64,000 bases of DNA from Hibiscus mutabilis (lineage: Eukaryota > Streptophyta > Magnoliopsida > Malvales > Malvaceae): NCBI GenBank assembly GCA_019671005.1, contig CM033718.1, positions 19,472,014 through 19,536,013 of the forward strand. The letters run 5' to 3'. Of the stretch, positions 1-12,458 are shown piece after piece. The notes beneath the pieces are model-generated. The model worked only from the letters and a program-made list of their open reading frames with translations. It did not search any database and was not told the DNA's origin. Each line of letters starts with the position of its first letter. Within the stretch, counting starts at the first letter, position 1. The translations under genes and the position numbers were made by a program.

Positions 1-2423
1 CAGATCTGGAATGATCTGACAATCCAGATCGAGGCCCACAACTATTGGATTACTGCGTGGAGCACACGCCCTCACCAGATGATCGTTTATCTTTCTTCAC
101 GTATGCATGGGGTTTAACGCGCGATGCTTCAGCTTCCTCAGACCGTTCAAATCACCGCGTGGGCCGGTGGGGTCATCATATACCGTGATTTCTCTCTTTG
201 GTCCCCTCAACCTCTCGATCGGCCACAACATGCAAAGGAACACAAAGGACTGATGTCAGTGGTTGTTACAAAATTTTAGAGGATTAGGGAACAATATCAG
301 AAACTCACCAACAATAGTAGAAATACAAGTTAATCTGGCCAAAACTTGCATCAGCCAATAGGATTTATTAGGGTTGTTTTTCTACTTTAAAAAAGGATGT
401 AATTATCAGGGTATAAGTAGAAAACACTAAAGCAATTGTATCTGATAGGGAATTCTAGATTTCAAGCAATAGAAAGTAAGAAAAAGCCTTGATTTTCAGA
501 GGTATCTCTTCCTTTCTTTTTCTTCACTTTCGAAGCATAATTATGAAAAAGGGTTAGGGTTTCTGATTCTTACTCTTCACAGTCTGAATCCTTTCACGCC
601 ATATCTTTTCCTCGCTGGTGATAATCCTTGTGGTCTCCCTGGAGCCATGTGTGCTGAATCGGTGGGAAGACCGACATTGAAAAGGTTGTAAGGCGAAGAC
701 TGGGGTCTCAGTTTTTGTCAAAAAATAAGGAAAGAAGGGTTCAATTTTCAAAAGACGAGGGCGGATCTGACTTTTATTCGAGAAAATAAGTTATTTTTAG
801 TATTTTTGGGTTTGTCGGCTGTCAGCGAGCATAGGTCGACACGGAGGAAAGGTGGTTGTATTCTGAAGATCGTGGCAGCGTGGATGAACACCACAGTGGT
901 GTTCATTCGAGACTCAGAGGAAAAGGGGATCATTTGGTTAATGGTCTTCTAAAAAAATGAAAAAAAGGGCGAAATTTTGCCCAAAATATGTTTTTGTACT
1001 CGACCCCTTTTTAAAAATGGTCTTATTGCAACATAAATCCCTTTGTGTCCTCTTTGTTACATACGGGAGGGTCTATGTGTTTTTAAATTATGCCCCCGGG
1101 CCCCCTTTTAAAAATGGGATAATTCCCTTTTAAATCCCTCCGCCCTTTGATAATCGCACATTTAGCCCTTCTGCCTCTTAAAACCACGGCCATAACCTCA
1201 GAATTTTAAAACTTTTGTCATTTCCCCCTTTCTTCACGCATCTTTAATTTCGACACTTTAATTCAGTTTCTTTTTATTTCAGTCCTTTATTTTATTTGTT
1301 TTTTTTTGTTATGATATGTGTATGCAAAATGTGAAAATGATATGTATATATTAATTAATACGACACTTGCGTTATAAAATGTATTTTTTATGTATAATAT
1401 ATGTAGCTTTTATTATATACATAGCTTCTATATAACCTATGTAATACAAGTTCTTAGTATATAATATATGATTGTGAATATGAGATATGGTATGTATAAT
1501 ATACTTATAATACCTATATAATATGCTTTATTATGTGATACTACTTGTATATATTACTATGTGATATAATTGATACATGTTATATATAAAAAATTCACAT
1601 GTTTAATGCATTTCGTTATCACTTCGTGCGCATAGTTTATTTGCATGTTATTTGCCCTATTTTAGATAGTTAGTCCTTAGAATTTAATTTAATTAATTTA
1701 AAACATACCCTGGGCTTAATGGGGTGCGTATTTAGATTAATTAAACTAAGGATAGGTTCTTCTAGATTGAGTGAAACCTTAGTTTTAGGACCTTTTAAGA
1801 TAGCTTAGGGAAATTTAATTTGATTAATCTAAAGTATGCGCTCTGCTTATTGGGGAATAATCTTTATATTAATTAAATTAGATTTAGGATTAGATTTTCA
1901 GAGCCATAGTTAGATTTAAGGTTTAAATTTTTTTAATAAGTTTAAATTTATCTTTGGCTTATTAGAATAAATGTTAAATTTATTAAACTAGTTGAACACC
2001 TCTTAATTACCCCTTAGGATAAAATTGACAAAACTTAGATGGACACTTAATTCAAATCACGATCTCATTAATTTGGTTCATTTTAAATAGAATCCTTGAT
2101 TTATTGGGATACTAGTTTAAAATTAATCAAATTAATTATCGTTCAAGATAATTTGATAGTCATTAGGAGTTATTGCCTAGGATTAATTAACATAGGGCTA
2201 ATATTAGACTAACCTAGCTAATAAGTATATCATTAATTAAATTTTCATAATTTGGGCCTTTTAGGATAGGACTTTAGTGGGGCTAGGGTTTTAATTCTCA
2301 AATCTTTCTTTGCCATGCATTTCTAACAATTATTCACCTGGCCTCTAATTTTATAATAATGCATGGAAGTTAATTAACTTAAATCCTAAAAATGATGTAT
2401 TTATTAGTTCCAATATGTGTGTC
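1..2423 (+). repeat. Left part of an Ogre/Tat-like LTR (G), split by element A
   Basis: No coding gene is visible here. The stretch resembles the LTRs of element C in layout: a GATCTGA-rich start, a GC-richer block near 820-920, then tracts of the type 'cctttttaaaaatgg' and 'tttcagtcc', then a long AT-rich tail. It stops exactly where element A begins at 2424. Its continuation is 12459-13012, which carries the typical end of such an LTR (block 'ctaacccttcccta', then 'gtggcgactcc', then 'gctaca'). The left end lies outside the window, so it is unclear whether this is a solo LTR or part of a complete element. Small minus-strand ORFs at 554-933 are taken as chance ORFs. Confidence 0.55.
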
Positions 2424-5085
2424 TGTAATACCTCAAAATTTTGGGTAGTGACCAAAATGAATAAAATGAAAGATTGAGGACTAAAGTATAAACTTAGGAA
2501 AAGTTTAGGGACTAAATTGTAATTTTCAAAAGTTATGTATTTTAGTCCCGCAAATGAATAGTTTACCCCCAAGAATGACGTTTTCGTGTTACTCAGATTT
2601 TTGGTACGGAATTTGTGTTAAAAGCTATAAAGAGTTAAAGTTTGAGAAGAATTTGGATAATCGGATCAAATTGAATAATTGAGATATTTTGTTAAAAGAT
2701 AAGGCAAGTTTAAAAATATCTTTTTCATGCCTTATTTTAGAATAATTTAATATGGACCATTAGATTAAATTAGATTTTCCATGTAAATATGAGCCGTTGG
2801 ATGAAAATAGCAAGATTGTAATTTTCCAAAATTACAAGGGTAAAATTGGTAACTACTAACTTGATGGTTTATTTGACCCTTGGATGAATAAATTAATATG
2901 TGGCAATATGAGAGGCATTGGATATCAAGGGTAAAATAGTCATTTAACTATTAAGGAGATTTTTATTTGAAATTTTTTATAAATAAGTGACAAATGATTT
3001 AAATTGAATAAAGAGAAAATTCAAGACTTTTCTTCATAGTTTCTCCAAAGTGACGAAATCTCTACCTAAGATATGTGACAATTTCTTTTTGATTTTTCAA
3101 GCCAATCTAGTAAGATTTTGGATGAAAGTATGAAATTGATCTACATGAAATTCTCTATCATTTGGTATTAATTTTTCATACTTTCCATGCTTAAATCTTG
3201 AGTTCTTGAAATTAGTGGATGAAGAGGATGTTGGATTTTGATATGGGAATGATTGATTATGCTTAGGAACGATGTTTTGAAGTTTAATTCATGCTTGAAT
3301 CAAGTTGGAAATCAAGTCTATAGTGACCTTTCATATTTGGTCGAAGTGAAGAGATTAGGGAAAATTATGGAAGAATTTTATTAAGGTTAGATATGTGGAG
3401 TTGATGATTCTACAAGTTTTAGAATGTTGTCTGGACCAAATTGGAAGTTTGTTAAGGTTAAAGGATTAAATCGGATAGTATGGAAATTAAGGGGTTTGAA
3501 GTGGAAGTTGGTTAAATTGAGGTATCATGCTTGAATAATTGTTAGGATGATTTATGAATCATTCTTTGATTTGGATATGAAAGGAAATTTGAAGTATTGA
3601 GTTTGATATGAATTGTATGAAGTGAATTAGTATCGAATAAACTTTGAAAGAATTTATAGGAATTTCTTTTCCTATTATGTACATATGTTAGTATGATACT
3701 AACATGTATTTTTTAAAATATACATGTGTTGTAAATGATGCACGTATAGATCGTGATCAAAATCAGAATCGAGCTAGCAACCAAGGAAAGGAAAAAGATC
3801 AAAAGTGAAGCTTGGTGAGAATTTAAATTTTGACATATATAAAGTGTCAAGGTGAGTGCAGTGCATACATAACATGATACATGGATACTAGGAAGATTTA
3901 CTCTACCTCGTTTATATTAGCATGATATTAATGTCATTAATTATATGTTTGACATGTTCTATCACTAGTTATATATGATATTATATTATGAATGTTATTT
4001 CAGGTATGAACTGCCAAATATTAAATTATGTTGATATACATTGCCGTGGATAAAATAAATATAGAATATATGCCCAAGTATGTCATTGAGGGACAAGGTA
4101 TAGTTGGTATGCAATAGAGTCCAGCAACACGTTGCATACTCGGTTTAGCACTATAGTGTATATAAAGGACACTTAACGCATATGGTGGGCACGACCTTAT
4201 ATGTATTATGGTGGGCAAGAACTTATGTGTATTAGCATTTCGGTTCATTTTTTACTCGTGTACCCAGAGTCTTCATAGGCTTATATTTGGGCTATGGTTT
4301 ATTGATTAATAAATGATAAACATGTAAAAGAGTTTATGAACTCTCAAAGTAAATGGCAAGAATATTGGTAAGAAAGTTATATCCGGATTATATTTTGTTA
4401 ATATATGATTAACATGATGTTAATACATATCTAGTGATTTCGATGCATGATTATGGTTACATCTTTATATTTATAAGTATGTAGTATTGCACTGGATTTT
4501 ATTATTGCCTCACTAAGTGTATACTTAGCGTGTGATGATTTTCACGCGTAAGTAAAAAGAAGGAATCAAAGTAAGGAGAAGTTGGCATCTAATCGGCAGA
4601 GAGTATAACTACGGTATCAGTAATAACATATTTTGATGTATTTTGATGTTACTAGATGTCATGTATATGTTAATATTAGTCGATTTTAATCTAGTCTTAA
4701 TATGGTTTGTAATAACTTATAAACTGGTTTATGTTGATAATGAAGGGTGAGTAGTTATATTAAAATTAAAAAGGGTTAGATGGATTACTAGTATATAAAT
4801 CAGATAACCTTTTGAAAAAGAATAAATAGAACTATTAATTTAATTTTTAAATTAGACAATTTTTAGACAAGTATATTGTTGTTATAGGTTGTAGTTATAA
4901 AATGCTAAGTTGCTGTCTGGAATTGGAATTAATTTGGTTGATTAAAAATTAGATAAAATGTTTATGTTAGGATAAAAAATAGTTTAGTGGTGTTTTCTAA
5001 ATAAATGATTATTATGGATTGTTAGCAATTTATTATGTGACACTCTAACTAGTATTGGAGATTAAATACCGGTAATGGTGTTACA
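2424..5085 (+). repeat. 5' LTR of element A
   Basis: It starts TGTAATACC and ends GGTGTTACA, the inverted ends usual for plant chromoviruses. At about 2.66 kb it matches 9755-12458 over its whole length with small differences. A short hairpin CTAAGT-GTAT-ACTTAG lies at 4513-4528 near the 3' end. The minus-strand ORF at 4021-4248 is repeated in the other LTR and reads as a chance ORF. Confidence 0.92.
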
Positions 5086-5090
5086 TTTAT

Positions 5091-5102
5091 TGGTATCAAA
5101 GC
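5091..5102 (+). other. Primer-binding site of element A (tRNA-iMet)
   Basis: The sequence TGGTATCAAAGC lies five bases after the LTR end. It matches the plant initiator tRNA-Met primer site TGGTATCAGAGC at 11 of 12 positions. It would prime minus-strand DNA synthesis. Confidence 0.85.
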
Positions 5103-5267
5103 TACAGGTTTAGCCGGTTCTGGATATGAATCAGACCTATAGAGAGTCGAGATTATATACATGCCACTAGGATGTCAAAATTACTGATATATGTATAAAT
5201 ATACTTTGATGCCTACTAATTAGTAATGCTGCTCCTTACTTATAGGGGATGATTGTGACATTAACAG

Positions 5268-6440
5268 ATGTCAGATCATCAGGAATCCCGTTAGGGAGCT
5301 GAGGGTGATATCCCTGCTCAAAGCGGGAGTAATGAGGTGAATTAGAATCCACCTCTTGTTCAGTAGAATATAGAACAGCTAGCTCAAGAATAACAAAATA
5401 TGTTTGTACAAGATCAAGGCTTATTTCTTTAGGCATTGGATACTATTTTAAATCGTCGAGCACCAATATCAGTTCCAAAGGAATTAAGGAAGATGAAAGC
5501 ACCTAAATTTTGAGGTGATACTGATGCAGATCCAATGGCTGCCGATTACTGGTTAAACGATGTCAAAATCATGCTGAGCAAAATCTCTTATGATGATCAA
5601 GGAAAGTTGGAGGGAGTTTACTGATGGAGCAAGCTAGTGTGTGGTGGAATGTAGTCACTCCACTAGTATCTCCAAAGCAGATTATGTGGGAATTCTTTCT
5701 AAAAGAATTCAAAGAAAAATATATTGGGGGTGTGTTTATTGAAGAAATGAGACAACAATTTTTGTATCTGAAATAGTATGGCATGTCAGTTTATGAATAC
5801 GAATGCGAGTTCAATAGACTAAGCAAATTTGCAATAGAGTTTCTTCCAACCGAAAAATACAGAATTGACAAATTCATAGCTGGGTTGGATTCTCAATATA
5901 AAAGGGTATCGGTTTCTCACAATTTTGTTATTTTTCAAGAGGCAGTAAATCGAGCAAAGGCTATGGAAAAGTTAACCTCAAGGATAAAGCGGGGAAACAT
6001 GCTCAGACCGGAAAAAGGTCTGGAGGTTATCTTAATGCATCTTCATTTAAACGCAGTAAAGGATTTCCACAGTAAAATCTGGTAGCATTAGCTACTTCAG
6101 CTAAAAAGGGATTTTCCAGAGGAAAGTCAAAGCAGGCTCAGACTGTTACTGCAAGTACTCAAGGCTCCAGATTTCGTCCTATTCCAGAATGTGAACACTG
6201 TGGAAAAAGGCATTGTGGTTAGTGTTGGTTCGCTAGTAGGGCATGCTACCATTGTGGGCAAACTAGTCATTTTAAAAAGAATTGTCTAGAGCTTCACCCA
6301 GATCAGTCAATTGCAGCACCTCAGAAAAGTAGAGGAAACAAAGGTGGCAAACCAGGAGTTTTAGCAACCACATCTAATCGAGAAATCAAGACTGCTGCTC
6401 GAGTATATAATATCAAGACTGCTAATGATCGAGATGACTC
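5268..6440 (+). pseudogene. gag: gag of element A, degenerate
   Basis: Gag forms the capsid-like particle. A possible ATG is at 5268 (MSDHQESR), followed at once by in-frame stops. Recognisable parts are the retrotransposon-gag domain around 5690-5990 (WEFFLKEFKEKY, FLYLK, then a YEYECEFNRLSKFA stretch) and two nucleic-acid-binding zinc knuckles near the C-terminus. The first, about 6190-6240, is damaged (CEHCGKRHCG followed by a stop). The second, 6244-6285, is intact (CYHCGQTSHFKKNC). Several stops and frame changes occur, including a TAG just before 5780. The family identity is clear; no function is expected. Confidence 0.8.
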
Positions 6441-6441
6441 A

Positions 6442-6783
6442 GAGATCGTAGCAGGTATGATTAAACTCTTTAGTAGACCTATTTTTGCATTGATTGATCT
6501 AGGATCTACCCATTCTTATATTAGTTCTAAAATAGTACTTGAAAGAAATATCTTAGTAGAACGAATTTCGAATAAGGTAGTTGTTATTAGTCCGATAGGA
6601 CAAATTGCCAAAGTAAGTCGAATATGCAAAAAACGTCCTATAAAGATTCTAGAAAATGAATTTCCAGCTGACCTTATGGAATTACCCTTCCAAGAGTTTA
6701 AAGTCATTCTTGGAATAGATTGGTTATCGACATATGACGCTACAGTTGAATGCCGATTAAAAAGAGTAATTTTAAAAGGATAA
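6442..6783 (+). pseudogene. Aspartic protease of element A
   Basis: The retropepsin domain would cleave Gag-Pol. The open stretch 6457-6783 carries the active-site region ALIDLGSTHSYIS, so the usual D-S/T-G reads D-L-G. Related plant elements often have D-P-G, from which D-L-G is one base change. The second conserved strand (VILGIDWLSTYDA) is present near 6712. A TAA ends the frame at 6781, separating it from the RT part, which in this family is normally continuous. Confidence 0.8.
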
Positions 6784-6897
6784 GATGGCTCAGAAATAAT
6801 ACTTGTAGGTGAAAGGCTAAATTATCTGAGTAACGTAGTATCAACTGTAACTGCTGGAAAGTTATTATCACATGGGTGTGAAGCATATTTAGCTCAT

Positions 6898-7731
6898 GTG
6901 ATAAATAATCAAGAAACAAAGATAGATCTAGAAAATATACCAACGGTGCGGAAATTTCCAGATGTTTTCCCAAATGAATTATCGGGATTACCTCCAAATC
7001 GAAAGGTGGAATTTGGTATTGATGTGCTTCTTGGAACATCACCAATATCAATGGCACCTTACAGGATGGCTCATACGGAACTTAAAGAGCTGAAGGCTCA
7101 ATTACAAGAATTATTAGACGGAGGTTTTATACAACCTAGTATATCACATTGGGAAGCTACAATCCTGTTTGTGAAAAAGAAAGATGGGTCAATTAGGTTA
7201 TGTGTGGATTATTGTCAACTTAATAAAGTGACGGTGAAGAATAAATATCCTTTGCCAAGGATTGATGATCTCTTTTATCAACTTAAAGGAGCAACAGTAT
7301 TTTCAAAAATTCATCTCCGATCGGGGTATCATCAATTGAAGATCGAAGAAGTAGATATACCAAAGACAGCTTTCAGAACTATATACGGGCATTATGAGTT
7401 TGTAGTAATGCCCTTTGGACTTACAAATGCACCAGCAGCATTTATGGATCTAATGAATCGGGTATTTTAGCCATATTTAGACCAATTTGTGGTGGTATTC
7501 ATAGATGATATATTGGTTTATTCCAAAACCAAAGAGGACCATGATACTCACCTCCTAGTAGTTCTTCAGATACTCCGAGAAAAGAAATTATATGCAAAGC
7601 TGTCAAAGTATGAATTTTGGTTGTCTAAGGTAGCTTTCCTTGGACATATAGTTTCAACTGAAGGGATTCGAGTCGACCCTATGGGATTAGCTAGTTATTA
7701 TCGGCGGTTCACAAAAGACTTTTCAAAATGA
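6898..7731 (+). pseudogene. Reverse transcriptase of element A
   Basis: The RT domain copies element RNA into DNA. Visible blocks in order are the LPPNRKVEFGIDV entry motif, the KKDGSIRLCVDY block, the FSKIHLRSGYHQ block (normally KIDLRSGYHQ, here H for D, so one catalytic Asp is lost), MPFGLTNAPAAF, and the FIDDILVYSK catalytic box near 7500. A TAG interrupts the frame at 7468-7470 just before that box. Between VDP (about 7677) and LASYYRRF (about 7690) some 20-odd residues usual in the connection region are missing without loss of frame, which points to an internal deletion. Confidence 0.88.
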
Positions 7732-8263
7732 TTGTTGCTCCAATAACTAAGCTATTAAGAAAAGATGTGCCATTTGTTTGGACAGATAAATGTCAGGAAG
7801 GTTTTGACAAATTAAGAAGATATTAACAGAAGCTCATGTTTTGGTACAACTAGAACTAGGGAAGGATTTTGTAATATATAGTGATGCATCCCATAATTGT
7901 TTGGGATGTGTATTAATGCAAGAAGAGAAGGTGGTAGCATAAGCTTCTCGACAACTCAAAACTCATGAAAGAAATTATCCTACCCATGATTTAGAGTTGG
8001 CTGCAGTAGTGTTTGCTTTAAATATTTGGTGTCACTACTTTTATGGTGAAAAATGCTATATCTAGAGTGATCATAAAAGTTTGAAATACTTGTTATCTCA
8101 AAAGGAGCTTAATTTGAGGCAAAGAAGGTGGATAGAACTGATCAAGGATTATGATGTAATTATTGATTATCATCCAGGGAAGGCTAATGTGGTAGCAGAC
8201 ATACTTAGCCGAAAGAAATTTTCTGCAGTTGAAATTACAAGAAAATGGTGCAATAATGGCTAA
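7732..8263 (+). pseudogene. RNase H domain of element A
   Basis: RNase H removes the RNA template after reverse transcription. The region reads as the usual gypsy sequence: the tether (TKLLRKDVPFVW), then SDASHNCLGCVLMQ, ASRQLKTHERNYPTHDLELAAVV, HYFYGEKC, SDHKSLKYL, and DYHPGKANVVAD at about 8165-8200. It has several stops (for example in VVA-stop-ASRQL near 7940) and a frame change near 7820. It continues directly from RT. Confidence 0.8.
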
Positions 8264-9260
8264 ACTTCAAATTAAGCCTACTTTGATAGGAAGAATTAAA
8301 GAGTTACAATCAAAGGATGGAGAATGCTTGGGGAAGAAGAAGCAAGTTGAACGTGGAGAATCTAAAGATTTTGAAATAAAACCAAATGGATGCCTATACT
8401 ACAAGGGATGTGTATACATTCCTAAAGATGGGGAATTAAAGAGGGAAATACTTTCGGAGTAACATTAAAGTCCTTTATCCATGCATCTACGAAGGCAACA
8501 AAATGTATCAAGATATAAATAGTCAATTTTTGTGGTCTGGAATGAAATGAGCTATATCCGAGTTTGTTGTTAAATGTTTAACTTGCTAACAAGTAAAGGC
8601 GGAACATCAAATTCCATCAGGATTACTTCAACCAATTTCAATTCCACAATGGAAGTGGGAAAAGGTTACTATAGATTTTGTAACAGGCTTACCGCTGACG
8701 CCAAGTAAAAAAGATTTGATTTGGGTGATTTTGGATTGATTGACTAAATCGGCACATTTTATACCAGTTCGAACAGACTATTCCTTAAACAAGTTAGTGG
8801 AGTCATATATTAAGGAAATTGTTAGATTACATGGTGTTTCTATGTCTATTATCTCGGATAGAGATCCAAAGTATACTTCAAGGTTTTGGAATACATTACA
8901 TGAAGCATTGGGAACTCAGCTACACTTGAGTACTGCTTTTCATCCTCAAACAGATGGATAATTGGAGAGGACTATTTAGATACTCGAAGATATGCTCAGG
9001 GCGTGTATAATAAATTTTGCAAACTCATGGAAAAAATATCTTCCCTTAGCTGAGTTTGCTTATAAAAACAGTTACCAATCAAGTATAAAGATGGCCCCTT
9101 ATGAGGCATTATATGGAAGAAAATGCCGAACACCTTTGAATTGGTTCGAGCTAGAGGATCAAAAAATCATTGGACCAGATCTTGTGCATGAAGTAGAGGA
9201 CAAGGTAAAAATAATTCAAGATAATCTCAAGGCCGCTTCTGACAGATAAAAGTCATACTC
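8264..9260 (+). pseudogene. Integrase of element A
   Basis: Integrase inserts the DNA copy. The N-terminal HHCC zinc domain (about 8450-8600) is badly frame-shifted. The catalytic core is clear: TIDFVTGLP near 8670 with the first Asp, IISDRDPKYTSRFW near 8850 with the second Asp, and HPQTDG-stop-LERTI near 8940-8975, where the Glu is kept but flanked by two stops. The core continues through the SYQSSIKMAPYEALYGRKCRTP block (about 9075-9130). A stop at 9247-9249 separates it from the C-terminal part. Confidence 0.85.
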
Positions 9261-9716
9261 AGATCTTAAAAGAAAAGATATTGAGTTTGAAGTTGGAGAC
9301 AAGGTATTTTTAAAGGTTTCACCCTAGAAAAAGATATTACGATTTGGACGAAAAGGCAAACTTAGTCTAAGATTCATTAGTCCTTATGAAATTTTAAAAA
9401 GGGCTGGCTCAGTGGCATATCAACTGACATTACAACCAGAGATGAGTAAGGTGCATGATGTGTTTCATGTATCCATGCTTCGAAAATATCGATCAGATCC
9501 TTTGAATGTCATTACACAAGAAGAAATTGAAATTCAACCAAATTTGACATACGATGAGGAACTTGTAAGAATTCTAGATCGAGGAGAAAAATAGTTAAGG
9601 AAAAAAGGATTCCTCTAGTAAAATCTTGTGGAGAAAAAACAAAGTGGAAGAAGCTACTTGGGAAACGGAGGAAGCAATGAAATAGCAGTATTCGTATCTT
9701 TTTGAACCAAGTACGT
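9261..9716 (+). pseudogene. Integrase C-terminus and chromodomain-like tail of element A
   Basis: It includes the GPY/F-type module (VGDKVFLKVSP then GRKGKLS near 9290-9370) and the conserved HDVFHVSMLRKYRSDP segment near 9455. The tail runs through LTYDEELVRILDR and a frame-shifted VEEATWETEEAMK. In Tekay-type chromoviruses this tail is a divergent chromodomain thought to target insertion to heterochromatin. Stops at 9592 and a frame change break it. Confidence 0.75.
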
Positions 9717-9738
9717 AAAGAAAATTCGAGGATGAATT

Positions 9739-9754
9739 TTCTTAAGGGGAGAAC
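9739..9754 (+). other. Polypurine tract of element A
   Basis: The purine-rich TTAAGGGGAGAAC lies directly before the right LTR, where plus-strand synthesis is primed. Confidence 0.75.
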
Positions 9755-12458
9755 TATAATACCTTAAAATTTTGGGTAGTGACCAAAATGAATAAAATAA
9801 AAGTTCGAGGACTAAAGTATAAACTTAGGAAAAGTTTAGGGACTAAATTGTAATTTTCAAAAGTTATGTATTTTAGTCCCGTAAATGAATAGTTTACCTC
9901 CAAGAATGATGTTTTCATGTTAATTGAATTTTTGGTACGAAATTTGTGTTAAAAGCTATAAAGAGTTAAAGTTCGAGAAGAATTCAGATAATCGGATCGA
10001 ATTGAATAATTGAGATATTTTGTTAAAAGATAAGGCAAGTTTAAAAATATCTTTTTCATGCCTTATTTTAGAAGAATTTAATATGGACCATTGGATTAAA
10101 TTATATTTTCCATGTTAAGTATGAGTCGTTGGATAAAAATATCAAGATTGTAATTTTCCAAAATTACAAGGGCAAATTTGGTAACTACTAACTTGATGGT
10201 TTATTTTTGACCCTTGGATGAATAAATTAACATGTGGCAATATGAGAGGCATTGGATATCAAGGGTAAAATAGTTATTCGACTATTAATGAGATTTTTAT
10301 TTGAATTTTTTTATAAATAGGTGACAAATGGTCTAAATTGAATAAAGAGAAAATTCAAGACTTTTCTTTATAGTTTCTCCAAAGTGCCGAAATATCTACC
10401 GAAGGTATGTGACATTTTCTTTTTGATTTTTCAAGCCAATCTAGTAGGATTTTGGATGAAAGTATGAAACATGAAATTGATCTACATGAAATTCTCTATC
10501 ATTTGGTAATAATTGTTCATACTTTTCATGCTTAAATCTTAGGTTCTTGAAATTAGTGCATGAAGAGGATGTTGGATTCTGATATGGGAATGAATGATTA
10601 TGCTTAGAAACGATGTTTTAAAGTTTAATTCATGCTTGAATCAAGTTGGAAATCAAGTCTATAGTGACCTTTAATACGGTCAAAGTGAAGGGATTAGGGA
10701 AAATTATGAAAGAATTTTATTAAGGTAAGATATGTGGAGTTGATGATTCTAAAAGTTTTAGAATGTTGTTTGGGCCAAATTGGAAGTTTGTTAAGGTTAA
10801 AGGATTAAATTGGATATTATGGAAATTAAGGGGTTTAAAGTGAAAGTTGGTTAAATTGAGGTATCATGCTTGAATAATTGTTAGAATGATTTATGAATCA
10901 TTCTTCGATTTGGATATGAAAGGAAATTTGAAGTACTGAGATTGGTATGAATTGTATGAAGTGAATTAGTATCGAATAAACTTTGAAAGAATTTGTAGGA
11001 ATTTCTTTTCCTATTACGTACCTATGTTAATATGATACTAACATGTATTTTTTTAAAATATACATGTGTTGTAAATGATGCATGTATAGATCGTGATCAA
11101 AATCAGAATCGAGCTAGCAACCAAGGAAAGGAAAAGGATCTAAAGCAAAGCTTAGTGAGTATTTAAATTTTGACATATATAAAGTTTCAAGGTGAGTGCA
11201 ATGCATACATAACATGATACATGGATATTAGGAAGACTTGCGATAAGTCTACCTTGTTTTATATTAGCATGATATTTATGTCATTAATTATATATTTGAC
11301 ATGTTCTAAATATGTCAAAAGTTGAATATAAATGCATGGATCACTAGTTACATATTATGTTATATTATGAATGTTATTTCGGGTATGAACTACCCAATGT
11401 TAAATTATGTTGATATACATTTTCGTGGATAAAATAAATATAGAATATATGCCCAAGTATGTCTTTGAGTGACATGGTATAGTTGGCATGCCATAGAGTC
11501 CAGCAGCACGCTGCATACTCGGTTTAGCACTACAGTGTATATAAAGGACACTTAGTGCATATGATGGGCACGACCTTATGTGTATTATGGTGGGCACGAA
11601 CATATGTGTATTAGCACTTCGGTTCATATTTGACTCGTGTTCCTAGGGTCCTCATAGGCTTATATTTAGGCTATGTTTTATTGATTAATAAATGTTAAAC
11701 AGGTAAAAGAGTTTATGAACTCTCAAAGTAAATGGCAAGAATATTGGTAAGAAAGCTATATCCGGTTTATATTATTTTAATATATGATTAACATGATGGT
11801 TATTCATATCTAGTGATTTTGATGCATGATTACGGTTACATCTTTATATTTTTATGTATGTAGTATTGCACTAGATTTTATTATTGCCTCACTAAGTGTA
11901 TACTTAGCGTATGATTTTCACGTGTAGGTAAAAAGAAAGAATCAGAGTAAGGAGCAGTTGGCATCTTATCTGTAGAGAGTATAACTACGGTACTAGTAAT
12001 AACATGTTTTGATGTATTTTGATGTTACTAGATGGCATGTATAAGTTAATATTAGTCGGTTTTAATTTAGTCAATATGGTTTGTAATAACTTATAAACTG
12101 GTTTATGTTGATAATGAAGGGTGAGCAGTTATACTAAAATTAAAAAGGGTTAGATGGATTACTAGTATATAAATCGGATAACTTTTTGAAAAAGAATAAA
12201 TAGAACTATTAATTAGATTTTTAAATTAGGCAGATTTTAGACAGTTATATTGCTTATAGGTTGTAGTTATAAAATGCTAAGTTGCTGCTTGGGATTGGAA
12301 TTAATTTGGTTGATTAAAAATTAGATAAAGCATTTCTATTCGGATAAAAAAATGGTTTAGTTGTGTTTTCTAAATAAATGATTATTATGGATTGTTAGAA
12401 ATTCATTATGTGACATTCTAACTAGTATTGGAGATTAAATACCGGTAAGGGTGTTATA
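9755..12458 (+). repeat. 3' LTR of element A
   Basis: It is the direct repeat of 2424-5085, about 2.7 kb. The first bases read TATAATACC, so the terminal TG has become TA, and the end reads GTGTTATA instead of GTGTTACA. Both are transitions of the kind expected at methylated cytosines. The 3'-end hairpin CTAAGT-GTAT-ACTTAG recurs at 11892-11907. Confidence 0.92.

Larger units (their letters stand above)
2424..12458 (+). mobile_element. Ty3/gypsy chromovirus-type retrotransposon A (Tekay/Del-like)
   Basis: The element is about 10 kb with two long LTRs, a primer-binding site matching initiator tRNA-Met, a gag-pol region in the order gag, protease, RT, RNase H, integrase, tail, and a purine-rich tract before the right LTR. 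It inserted into LTR G, leaving flanking 5-mers GTGTC (2419-2423) and GTATC (12459-12463), a target duplication with one G-to-A change. Long LTRs and a C-terminal EEATWE-like tail suggest the Tekay/Del lineage of chromoviruses. Many stops and frameshifts make it inactive. LTR differences of several percent by eye indicate an old copy. Confidence 0.9.
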
